From Chitinimonas prasina (lineage in GTDB: Bacteria; Pseudomonadota; Gammaproteobacteria; Burkholderiales; Chitinimonadaceae): DNA of 64,000 bases. The stretch covers positions 62,001 through 126,000 of the forward strand of contig NZ_BSOG01000007.1 of the NCBI RefSeq assembly GCF_030160395.1, read 5' to 3'. Every line of letters starts with the position of its first letter. The first letter of the stretch is position 1. The notes beneath the pieces were generated by a model. That model had not been told where the DNA came from and searched no databases. It saw only the letters and a program-made list of their open reading frames with translations. The translations under genes were made by a program, and so were the position numbers. Positions 17,903 to 25,881 of the stretch are shown here, one piece after another.

Positions 17903-18667
17903 CTACTGGTAGCGCTTGAGCAAGGCGGCCATTCTGGCCTGTCCGGGTCCCTCGCAAGCAGCCTTGAGTCTGGCCATTGCAGCCTGATCCTGCATCAGCG
18001 GGGATTTATGCGAGATATAGATCACCACGGGCTGCACATCGATCTCCAGCCAGTGGTAGTCGCGGCTTTTCAGCCCAGCCTGCTCCAGTGCGCTGATGGA
18101 GCCGGGGCGGGACACGAAAGTGGCATCCAGTCTGTCGGCCATCAGCATGCGCAGCCCTTGTTCCACCGACTCCAATGGATACAGGTTGGCGTCCAGCGAT
18201 TTCAGCTTGTCGAGCGCGCGCGTGCCGCGGGGTACGCCTACCACCATGCCACTCAGGTGCGAGGGGGCCAACTGCTTATAGCGTTGGCGCTTGTAAAGGA
18301 CACCAGAGCGTATCTGTCCGATCTGACACAGCTGCGATGCAAACTCGTCTCGCTCGGCGTCGGGTATCAGGACGGCGGCCACGTTCTCTCCACTTTTCAG
18401 GCCGTTGATCGCCCTGACATAGGGCAGGGTGGACAGGGAAATCGTGACGCCTGCACGGTCAAACAGAAAGCGCAGTATCTCGGGAGAGACGCCGCGCTCG
18501 GGTTGATCGGGAAAGGTCCAGGGAAAGACCGGTACCGTATAGGCGGTCAAGGGGGCAGCCTGCGCGGGCAGGCACAGCAGCAGGGCCATGGCAAGGTGTG
18601 CAATCGACGCCAGCAGCGTTCGCCAGTCGGCAGGTAAGGCTGCAGTAGCCAGCCGTAACAGTCGCAT
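17903..18667 (-). CDS. Orphan periplasmic solute-binding protein (family 3-like)
   Basis: A 254-residue exported protein: a signal peptide ending near CLPAQAAPL, then a binding-protein body (GVSPEILRFLFDRAGVTISL; SGMVVGVPRGTRALDKLKSL; GLRMLMADRLDATFVSRPGS). There is no ABC permease or ATPase nearby. It lies about 90 bases upstream of the VWA gene on the same strand. The frame is open to an ATG at 18772, which would add 35 residues before the signal peptide; ATG 18667 is more plausible. Ligand unknown. Confidence 0.78.
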   Translation of the reverse strand: MRLLRLATAALPADWRTLLASIAHLAMALLLCLPAQAAPLTAYTVPVFPWTFPDQPERGVSPEILRFLFDRAGVTISLSTLPYVRAINGLKSGENVAAVLIPDAERDEFASQLCQIGQIRSGVLYKRQRYKQLAPSHLSGMVVGVPRGTRALDKLKSLDANLYPLESVEQGLRMLMADRLDATFVSRPGSISALEQAGLKSRDYHWLEIDVQPVVIYISHKSPLMQDQAAMARLKAACEGPGQARMAALLKRYQ

Positions 18668-18980
18668 GAGTTCAACGTACTTTCTAAGTTGGTACGAGTC
18701 ATGGTCAGGCGACAGCCTGCAATATGGCGCCGTCTTCCGTAAGGCAGGATCGCAGGATGTGTCGTGTCCCATAGCGCATCCAGCCTTCAGCTTAGAGCCT
18801 GTTAGGAACTTAAGTAACTGAAAAGCTGAAACTGATTCAGCTCGCTGTCGAGCGCCGTATTACCGGGGCACTAAATTTGGCACCTATTCGCGATGCAAGT
18901 GGCATAGCCCGTAGGATCACATCTGCTTGAAGCAGATAGACAGCTATAACTCTACTTTTGATGCGGAACAGGTGCTGGAT
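18668..18980. other. 313-bp divergent gap, relatively AT-rich
   Basis: It lies between divergent genes and must hold both promoters, but no convincing -35/-10 pair was found. It contains TTAGAGCCTGTTAGGA (18792-18807), which recurs with one change at 25035-25050. Confidence 0.4.
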
Positions 18981-19373
18981 ATGGATGTGCCAACAATTTG
19001 GGAGCTTGTCGGAGTTGCTGGAGGAGCTATCACTGCTGTTATTTGTTTCGCAATTCATCTCAGAACAGTGAAAAAACTGCAGCTGGAAATTGTCAAGCTG
19101 ACGCTTGAAACTGAGAATCTAAAAAGGGGCGCTGAGGAGCGTGAGCGGATGCTTGTCATGCCATCTACCCAAGAAGTCCGAGACATACAAATGTTAAAAT
19201 TTTACGTCTCCCAATCGCATGAGAATTACACGCACTCCCCTGAGAGAAAGACTTCCTGGTTAAATGAGACGACATGGGAGCATGCGGTTCTCCTAGGCAT
19301 TGTGACGGTGATCGCCTACCTGATTTTTGCCATTTATCGAGTGATCGCGTTGCTGCTACCAATGCTCAGCTAG
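18981..19373 (+). CDS. Small two-helix membrane protein of unknown function
   Basis: A 130-residue protein with a membrane helix near each end (about residues 8-26, ELVGVAGGAITAVICFAI, and 103-127, VLLGIVTVIAYLIFAIYRVI). Between them lies a charged, probably coiled-coil stretch (VKKLQLEIVKLTLETENL) and a hydrophilic segment. The gene is visibly poorer in GC than its neighbours, suggesting acquisition. The open frame starts at TTG 18927, but ATG 18981 has AGGTG 6 nt upstream. No family recognised; it is convergent with the DUF2339 gene. Confidence 0.65.
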   Translation: MDVPTIWELVGVAGGAITAVICFAIHLRTVKKLQLEIVKLTLETENLKRGAEERERMLVMPSTQEVRDIQMLKFYVSQSHENYTHSPERKTSWLNETTWEHAVLLGIVTVIAYLIFAIYRVIALLLPMLS

Positions 19374-19453
19374 ATTACGCTTCACGAGGGTCACGGCATC
19401 AGCATAGAGCCCCGCCAAGGGGGGCTGGCGTGCCTCCAACATTTCCCAGAAAG

Positions 19454-22147
19454 TTAGGATGTTTCCCTGTGTGCCTCAGCGCCAGCCTGTGCCGGCGGTA
19501 CAGGCGCAAACCAGCCCACAGCGACCAGCAGCAGACCCACACCGAGGAAGGACACCACCCTGGCCAGGCTGCCTGCGCCTGCGAGATCCACCACGAAGAG
19601 CTTGAGTACCGTTACCCCCACCAGGCAGGCCCCTGTCACCCATAGCGCGCGCCAGCGGACGCGGGTGGCGGACCACATGGCGGCCAGGGCGACGCTGGTC
19701 CACAGCAGCGATAGCGCAGCCTGGTAGCCCTGGTCGGGCCATAGCGATGCCTGGCTGAAGTTCAGCCCGCCCAGATGGTGGAAGCCCCTGGCCAGCAGGC
19801 TGTTGAGCCAGGCAAACAGCAGCAGGGCCAGACCCGCCTGGATGGCTGGGCGCAGTTCGGCCAGCTTGGCGGCAGGGTAGGGGCTGCGCAGCCAGCGCAG
19901 CAGGGCCAGGGCGGCCATCCACCAGCCCAGGTCTAGCGGATTGAGCAGGGGCCACCAGGCCAGCGGGCTGGCGCTGCCGCTGCTGGCCCAGGGGGCGATC
20001 AGCAGGGCGCCGGCAGTCAGGGCTGCGATGGGCAGGGGTAGGTGCCACAGGTAGTCGCGCCGATAGCGGCGTGACGGCCAGCGGGCCTGCAGCGGGGCCA
20101 GTGTCTGGCACAGCAGCGCCAGACAAAGGGCAGCCAGGCCGCCCAGCCAGATCCAGCCCGAGCCACTGCCGATGCGGCTGCTGCCATCGGCCAGCACCCA
20201 CACCAGCCAAGCCGTCAGGAGCCAGCCTCCCATCAGGTGGGCTAGTTGCCTGCCCAGCCTGGGCAAGGTGCTCTCACGGTAATACAGCAAGCCCATAGCC
20301 AGCCCATAAGCCAGCGGCCAAGCCAGCCAGCCGCCCTGTTGCAGCGGGGTGGCCTGGCGGTCGGCTGCCAATAGCAACACCACGGCCAGTGCGGGCAGCA
20401 AACCCAGACCGGGCCAGCGCAATGCCGGCCAGGCCAACGGGCCGGACAGCAACGTGGCCAGCAAGGCCAGGCCGGACAAGAGGGCGAGCCAGGCTACGAT
20501 CAGGTGTTGGTCGGGCATGAACTGCGCCAGGCTGACACCGCCGCCGGCCAGCAACAGCAGCAAGCCCCACAACAGCAAGACCAGGTGCGGCGTGCGGGGG
20601 CTGGCTCGATAGCATACGGCGCCGGCCAGCCAGGCAGCGATGCCTACCAGACTGGCTGCCAGCAGGCGGCCATTCCACCAGTGTATTTCCCGCTCTATCT
20701 GAGACAGCTGTGCCAGTACGATGAGGCCTGCGGCGAAGATCAACAGATAGCCGGTCAGCTGGCTGAGCAGGCGCTGCTGGCGATGTCCCAGCCACAAAAG
20801 GCCGGCGCCTTCCAGAGCCCAGCTGGCGGCTGTCCAGCGGCCGTCGAGCGCCAGCGGTATGGTCAGGGTGGCAAAGCCGGTGGCCAGTATGCAGAACGAT
20901 TCGGCCAGCAGCCCCATGCCGGGGCGGCGGCGCAGGCTTAGCCAGAGCGCGCCGTAGACCAGGGCCATGGCGGCGGCAGACCATGCATTGCCATGGGCAA
21001 AATCGCTGACCAGCATGACTTGCAGGCCAAAGCCGACCAGCGGCACGCCAAACACCAGGGTGGCATCGACGGGATCGCGCACCAGCTGGCCCAGCTTGGC
21101 CTCTGCCTGTCTATGCCGGGTAAAGGCGACAGCCAGCGCCACGTACAGCAGCCAGAATCCCACCAGGAAAGGCTCCGTGGTGGCGAAGTGCTCGTGGGTG
21201 TAGCGCAAGGTGCCCCAGCCTGCGCCGATGACGAAGGTGAACAGGAAGCCCAACAGGTTCAGTCCGCGCCAGGCCCGCAGGCGGGCTACCCAGGCGATGC
21301 CGAGATTGAGCACCGCGTAGTAGCTGAACAGCATGATATGACTGCCCTGGCCAGTACTGGCCAGGATGGGGGCCAGAAAGCCGCCCGCCAGCCCGATGAT
21401 GGCGAGTGACTGGGCCGACTGGGTGACTGCCAGTGCGGCGGAGAAGGTGGCCAGGCCCGCCAGCAGTGCGAAGGCAGCGCCTGCGGGCAGCAACTGGTGC
21501 AGGTGCAGCGCTGCGAACACGGTCAGGAAGGCAATGCCCAGGCCGCCGCCCTGCAAGGCATGGGCAAACACCGGCTTGCGCTCGCGTTGGCGCCAGCCGA
21601 AGGTGATGGCGGCAGCCGAGCCGGCCATGACGGCCAGGTAGCGGCTCTCCACCGGAAAGCGTACATATTGGGCGGCGTACTTGAGCAGGAAGGCCACGCC
21701 TATGATCAGCAGCAGCACGCCTATCTTGACGGCTGGGTTACCCGCCATCATCCAGGCCAATACACGATCAACCACGGTGGGGCCGGTCTCTACGGCTGCG
21801 GCATAGGCTGGCTCGGGGAAGGCGGCGGGCGCTGGCGCCGGCGCGGCTACCTGGACGGCAGGCTGCACCGCTGCGGTTGCTGCGGGCTGGGGGGGCAGCG
21901 CGGGAGCGGCGTCGATGCGGGTCTCCGGCACCGGGCTGGCAACGGTCTCCGGTGGGGGGGGCGCAGGCACGGCCGATGGGGATGGTGGCGCTTCAGCTTG
22001 CAGCCTGGCCTGCAGTGCCCGTATCTGTGCGCTGTGATCGCGCTCGCGACCGAGTAACCAGCCCAGCAGGCCGCCCAGCAGCCAGCCGCTGTCGTGCCAT
22101 ATCACGGCACCGATGACTAACCCGACAAACAAACCCAGCCATGCCAT
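19454..22147 (-). CDS. DUF2339 large polytopic membrane protein
   Basis: An 897-residue inner-membrane protein with two N-terminal helices (FVGLVIGAVIWHDSGWLLGG), a short charged coil (RERDHSAQIRALQARLQAE), a ~70-residue Pro/Ala/Val linker and then about 20 or more hydrophobic segments. The DUF2339 hallmarks are visible: MMAGNPAVKIGVLLLIIGVA, LKYAAQYVRFPVESRYLAV, and GGFLAPILASTGQGSH. Function unknown; some relatives are associated with envelope or polysaccharide genes. ATG 22147 has AGGAG upstream, and the open frame beyond it is leader and repeat sequence. Confidence 0.88.
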   Translation of the reverse strand: MAWLGLFVGLVIGAVIWHDSGWLLGGLLGWLLGRERDHSAQIRALQARLQAEAPPSPSAVPAPPPPETVASPVPETRIDAAPALPPQPAATAAVQPAVQVAAPAPAPAAFPEPAYAAAVETGPTVVDRVLAWMMAGNPAVKIGVLLLIIGVAFLLKYAAQYVRFPVESRYLAVMAGSAAAITFGWRQRERKPVFAHALQGGGLGIAFLTVFAALHLHQLLPAGAAFALLAGLATFSAALAVTQSAQSLAIIGLAGGFLAPILASTGQGSHIMLFSYYAVLNLGIAWVARLRAWRGLNLLGFLFTFVIGAGWGTLRYTHEHFATTEPFLVGFWLLYVALAVAFTRHRQAEAKLGQLVRDPVDATLVFGVPLVGFGLQVMLVSDFAHGNAWSAAAMALVYGALWLSLRRRPGMGLLAESFCILATGFATLTIPLALDGRWTAASWALEGAGLLWLGHRQQRLLSQLTGYLLIFAAGLIVLAQLSQIEREIHWWNGRLLAASLVGIAAWLAGAVCYRASPRTPHLVLLLWGLLLLLAGGGVSLAQFMPDQHLIVAWLALLSGLALLATLLSGPLAWPALRWPGLGLLPALAVVLLLAADRQATPLQQGGWLAWPLAYGLAMGLLYYRESTLPRLGRQLAHLMGGWLLTAWLVWVLADGSSRIGSGSGWIWLGGLAALCLALLCQTLAPLQARWPSRRYRRDYLWHLPLPIAALTAGALLIAPWASSGSASPLAWWPLLNPLDLGWWMAALALLRWLRSPYPAAKLAELRPAIQAGLALLLFAWLNSLLARGFHHLGGLNFSQASLWPDQGYQAALSLLWTSVALAAMWSATRVRWRALWVTGACLVGVTVLKLFVVDLAGAGSLARVVSFLGVGLLLVAVGWFAPVPPAQAGAEAHRETS

Positions 22148-22199
22148 AGATGCTCCTTGAGGCCAGTTCACCCTAGGCGAAGAGGCGATCAGACATTTC

Positions 22200-22316
22200 T
22201 TAGAGCCGCTAACAAAACCCTTCTGGCGTTGTTGTGCGAGCTTGCCGTACCCACGTACTGTCGTCGCTCGCACGCCTAGCCAGAACCGCTACGCTGGGTT
22301 TTGTTAGCCGCTCTTA
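22200..22316. mobile_element. Palindromic MITE-like element, 117 bp
   Basis: The ends TTAGAGCCGCTAACAAAACCC (22200-22220) and 22296-22316 are inverted repeats with two mismatches. Further inside, TTCTGGC/GCCAGAA and TGTGCGAG/CTCGCACG also pair, so nearly the whole element folds into one long hairpin. It encodes nothing. A single arm recurs at 16001-16031. This is the form of a non-autonomous transposable or REP-type element between the divergent DUF2339 and GNAT genes. Confidence 0.75.
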
Positions 22317-22420
22317 GTGTGGCCTTATCTTGGTCGAGTGGGGAGTGGTGTGCAAGCAACATGGCGTCTGGGCGGGCGGCGGCATAGAATCCGCTACCGT
22401 CCGTCGCGTTTTTCCATCCC

Positions 22421-22921
22421 ATGTTGATACGCCAGCTTGTTCCTGCCGATCTGGACCTGTTTAGGGCTTTGCGCCTGGCAGGCTTGCGCGAGTGTCCGGC
22501 GGCCTTTGCCGCCAGCCTGGAGGAGGAAGCCGAACTGCCACCGGGCCAGATGAGCGAATGGCTGCAGGCCGGCCCACACGGCTGGATACTGGGTGCTTTC
22601 GACGGAGATGTGCTGGTCGGTGTGGTAGGTTTGGGCCGAGAGCGCATGCGCAAACTGCAGCACAAGGCCGTGGTCTGGGGCATGTATGTGGCGGCCAGCC
22701 ATCGGCGTCGCGGCGTGGCGCTGGCCTTGCTGCAGTCACTCAAGCAGCAGGCTGCCGGGATGGCAGGCCTGCGGCAGCTGAACCTGGGGGTGCATACCCG
22801 CAATGCGCCGGCTCTGGCGCTGTATGCAGCGCTGGGTTTTACCGTGTATGGCACCGAGACCCACTGCATGCAGGTGGATGGCACATGGCACGACGAATAT
22901 CTGATGGCTTGCACACTGTGA
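22421..22921 (+). CDS. GNAT family N-acetyltransferase
   Basis: A 166-residue acetyl-CoA-dependent acyltransferase: N-terminal IRQLVPADLDLFRALRL, the acetyl-CoA-binding A motif (GMYVAASHRRRGVALALL, with the Q/RxxGxA-type RRRGVA loop) and motif B (LNLGVHTRNAPALALYAALG, then FTVYGTE). Acceptor unknown. It is followed 28 bases later by the response regulator, so co-transcription is possible. Confidence 0.9.
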   Translation: MLIRQLVPADLDLFRALRLAGLRECPAAFAASLEEEAELPPGQMSEWLQAGPHGWILGAFDGDVLVGVVGLGRERMRKLQHKAVVWGMYVAASHRRRGVALALLQSLKQQAAGMAGLRQLNLGVHTRNAPALALYAALGFTVYGTETHCMQVDGTWHDEYLMACTL

Positions 22922-22949
22922 GCCGCATGGACCAAGCAGGCGACCCCTT

Positions 22950-23621
22950 ATGAAATTGCTATTAGCCGAAGACGATGCCGTATTGGCCGATGCCCTGCTG
23001 ACCAGCCTGGCACGCCTGGGTTTTGCCGCTGAGCATGTCAGCAATGGCTTGGTGGCCGAGCAAAGGCTGCTGGCTGCCGATTACGATGCCGTGATCCTGG
23101 ATCTGGGCCTGCCTGGCCAGGGTGGCTTGGCGGTGTTGCGCAAGGTGCGCGCGCAGAAGCCTGGCCTGCCCATCCTGATACTGACGGCGCTGGACGGGCT
23201 GGAAGACCGGGTGGCCGGGCTGGATGCCGGTGCCGACGACTACCTGGCCAAGCCCTTCGAGTTTGTCGAGCTGGAGGCGCGCCTGCGAGCGCTGTTGCGC
23301 CGTAGCAAGGCGGCGGGCAGCCCCCGCGACGAGGCACGGTTTGGACGGCTACGTCTGGACCGGGCCGGGCAGCGGGCTTGGGCCGATGATCAACCGCTGG
23401 ATCTGTCGGCCCGGGAGCTGGCCGTGCTGGATGTGCTGCTGAGCAATGCCGACCGGGTCGTGACCAAGGAACAGATTGCCGCTGAACTGAGCGGCGACGA
23501 ACTGGGCGCCAATGCCATCGAGGTGTATGTGCACCGCCTGCGTAAGAAGATAGAGCCAGCCGGTGTCGGGGTGAGGGCGGTACGGGGCCTGGGTTATCTG
23601 CTGGAAGCCCGGCCGCTGTAG
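22950..23621 (+). CDS. OmpR-family response regulator (TctD/QseB type)
   Basis: A 223-residue two-domain regulator. The receiver domain (about 1-118) has the acidic pocket ED8/D9, phospho-acceptor D51 (VILDLGLPGQGG), the switch Thr (LILTALD) and Lys (DDYLAKPFEF). The C-terminal winged helix (about 130-220) ends in NAIEVYVHRLRKKIEP and VRAVRGLGYLLE. It pairs with the histidine kinase that starts 13 bases after its stop. Targets are unknown; the phased-repeat promoter at 27241 is a candidate because this class binds direct repeats of about 11-bp period. Confidence 0.93.
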   Translation: MKLLLAEDDAVLADALLTSLARLGFAAEHVSNGLVAEQRLLAADYDAVILDLGLPGQGGLAVLRKVRAQKPGLPILILTALDGLEDRVAGLDAGADDYLAKPFEFVELEARLRALLRRSKAAGSPRDEARFGRLRLDRAGQRAWADDQPLDLSARELAVLDVLLSNADRVVTKEQIAAELSGDELGANAIEVYVHRLRKKIEPAGVGVRAVRGLGYLLEARPL

Positions 23622-23634
23622 GAGGCCCGGTGCC

Positions 23635-25038
23635 ATGAGCAAACCACGCAAGCTATCGCTGCACCGGCAACTGCTGATCTGGCTGCTGGCGCCGCAGTTG
23701 TTGCTGTGGCTGGCGGCGGCATTTGTGTCGTACTCGGTGGCGCTGCGCTATGCCGATGAGGTGATAGACCGCAGCCTGGTGCAATCCAGCCGCGCCTTGG
23801 CACGTCAGGTGAAACCGCTGGGCGAGGGGCTGTATATCGATTTTCCCCGCGCTGCCCGCGAGATACTGGAAGAAGACCCCAGCGACCGTTTGTATTACAT
23901 GGTCAGCACACCTCCCGGTGAATTCATCCTTGGTGAGAAGGATATCCCACCCACCCCGCGTGAGTTAGCGCGTGAGGTGGGCAAGCCTTATTTTTACGAC
24001 GGCGTCCTGCGTGGCCGTGTGGTGCGGGTAGCCGCCTTGTACCTGCGCATAGGTACCGAGGAGCGGCCCCAGACCATGCTGGTGCAGGTGGCCAAAAGCA
24101 CGGCGCTGCGTACCCAGCTGCAGCGGGATATCCTGATTGATACCGCACTGCCATTGGCTTTGCTGCTGGTGTTGACCAGCGTGCTGGTGTGGGCCGGTAT
24201 CAGCCGTGGTCTGTCCCCCTTGCGGCATTTACGCCGGCTGGTGGAGAAACATTCGCCGCGTGAGCTGAGTGCGCTGGAGGTGGAAAACGCCCCGGCCGAG
24301 GTGCGGGCGCTGGCACGGGCCATCAACAGCTTGCTGGAAGAGGTGCATGGCCAGGTGGCGGCGCAGCGGCGGTTTATCGCCGACGCCGCCCATCAGCTGC
24401 GCACGCCCCTGGCGGGCTTGAAGTCCCAGTCCGAGCTGGTGCGCGGCGAGTTGAACCAGACCGAGCCTGACCGTGCTGCCCTATTGCAGCGTCTGGCGCA
24501 GATCGAGACCAGCGTGGCCCGCGCCATCCGGTTGGTCAACCAGTTGCTGGCACTGGCTCGGGCCGAACCCGATGCAGCGTTACCGTTGGCGCCGCTGGAT
24601 CTGGTTCGGCTGGCCCGTGAGGTCACCATGGAGGCCGTACCCCGGGCACTGGCACGGCAGATAGACCTGGGGCTGGATGATGCGCCGGCCAAGCTGCTGA
24701 TCAGTGGTCACGACGGTCTGCTGCGGGAACTGCTGGGCAACCTGATCGACAACGCCATCCAGTATTGCCCGGCAGGCAGTGAAATCGGTGTCAGGGTGGT
24801 GGACGAAGGTGCCCATGCCGTTCTGGCGGTTTACGACAACGGGCCAGGGATTGCCGAAGCTGAGCGTGGCCGGGTGTTCGAACGTTTCTATCGTGGTGCC
24901 ATGGAAGGGCAGGGCAAGGGCTGCGGCCTGGGCCTGGCCATCGTGCAGGAAATTGCCCGCCGCCATCATGCCCAGGTGCTGCTACAGGACAACCCACCCC
25001 ATGGCCTGCGTGTGGTGGTTCGGTTCAGGCTTACTTAG
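23635..25038 (+). CDS. Two-component sensor histidine kinase (TctE/QseC type)
   Basis: A 467-residue inner-membrane kinase. Helix 1 (about 14-32), a periplasmic 2CSK_N-type sensor domain (about 33-167, DRSLVQSSRALARQVKPLGE) and helix 2 (about 168-189) are followed by a HAMP-like linker. The H-box FIADAAHQLRTPLAGLK has phospho-acceptor H253, and the ATPase boxes are LLGNLIDNAIQYC, VYDNGPGI and GCGLGLAIVQEI. ATG 23635 has GGAGG about 10 nt upstream. The N-terminal sensor type resembles TctE and QseC; the signal is not known. Confidence 0.93.
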   Translation: MSKPRKLSLHRQLLIWLLAPQLLLWLAAAFVSYSVALRYADEVIDRSLVQSSRALARQVKPLGEGLYIDFPRAAREILEEDPSDRLYYMVSTPPGEFILGEKDIPPTPRELAREVGKPYFYDGVLRGRVVRVAALYLRIGTEERPQTMLVQVAKSTALRTQLQRDILIDTALPLALLLVLTSVLVWAGISRGLSPLRHLRRLVEKHSPRELSALEVENAPAEVRALARAINSLLEEVHGQVAAQRRFIADAAHQLRTPLAGLKSQSELVRGELNQTEPDRAALLQRLAQIETSVARAIRLVNQLLALARAEPDAALPLAPLDLVRLAREVTMEAVPRALARQIDLGLDDAPAKLLISGHDGLLRELLGNLIDNAIQYCPAGSEIGVRVVDEGAHAVLAVYDNGPGIAEAERGRVFERFYRGAMEGQGKGCGLGLAIVQEIARRHHAQVLLQDNPPHGLRVVVRFRLT

Positions 25039-25080
25039 AGCCTGTTTGGACTCAGGCCATTGATGGGTAGTGAGGACGGG

Positions 25081-25881
25081 CTAGGTGCGTTTGCCCGGCT
25101 TGGCTTGGGCAGAGACACCAGTGGGTAGCGGGAAGCGTGCCCGCAGCCAGCGGCCCGGCGCGGTTTGTTGGCGTAGCTGTTCCAGCTCGGCCAGCCTATT
25201 GCTGGTAAACGGCGGGCTGTTGGCAAGGTTGCGCAGCTCCAGCAGTCGCAGCTTGCAGCCTTGGGCCAGGGGGCGGCCCAGGGTGGCCGCCATCCATAGC
25301 AATAGCAAATTGCCCAAGAGGGCCAGCCAATGCAAGCCGCTGCCTTGCTCCAGCCAGGGGCGCAGCAGGTGGTAAAGCGGAACTGAGGCGGCTGGGGCGA
25401 TCAGCCAACTGGCCTTGCTACGTTGCGCCGCTGTGGTGCTGGCCTGCAACTGGCGGCTGTCCAGCTTGATCTGGGTACCGGGCCAGGCCAGGGTCTTGGC
25501 GTCGGGGCTGGGCCAGGGCGCCTTGCGCCACTCCAGCACGACCATGCAGCCCAGCACGATCAAGTAGGCCGCCAGCAGGGTCAGCCAGATCAGGCCGGCC
25601 TGTGCCTGGCCCAAGGCCAGCGTTGCCAGACAGAAGGAGAGGGGCAGCATGAACAGCAAGGCGTGCAGACTGCTGATGATGGCTGCCCGGCTGCCAAACA
25701 GCGACAGATAGCAGACCGCCAGCCCATCCAGCAGAAAGTAGAATCCCAGGACCACAAAGGCCGCCAAGGCCCAGCGCCAGTCGGCCTGGGCCCATACGGC
25801 CAGGCTGGCCGGCACGGCCAGCAGCCAGCCATGCCAGGCTTTGCCCAGCAGCAGCGGCAGGGATGCCGGCGGGTGGGTCAT
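25081..25881 (-). CDS. Polytopic membrane protein, candidate immunity partner of the upstream gene
   Basis: A 266-residue protein with about six hydrophobic helices. Four lie in the first half (VPASLAVWAQADWRWALAAF; VVLGFYFLLDGLAVCYLSLF; LLFMLPLSFCLATLAL; LIWLTLLAAYLIVLGCMVVL) and two near residues 160-215. A cytoplasmic basic tail (RWLRARFPLPTG ... KPGKRT) follows. The start codon overlaps the stop of the upstream gene by ATGA, so the two are obligately co-expressed. No family recognised. A small multi-helix membrane protein directly following a protein with a hydrophobic C-terminal hairpin is the usual form of immunity to pore-forming toxins; this is inference only. Confidence 0.7.
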   Translation of the reverse strand: MTHPPASLPLLLGKAWHGWLLAVPASLAVWAQADWRWALAAFVVLGFYFLLDGLAVCYLSLFGSRAAIISSLHALLFMLPLSFCLATLALGQAQAGLIWLTLLAAYLIVLGCMVVLEWRKAPWPSPDAKTLAWPGTQIKLDSRQLQASTTAAQRSKASWLIAPAASVPLYHLLRPWLEQGSGLHWLALLGNLLLLWMAATLGRPLAQGCKLRLLELRNLANSPPFTSNRLAELEQLRQQTAPGRWLRARFPLPTGVSAQAKPGKRT

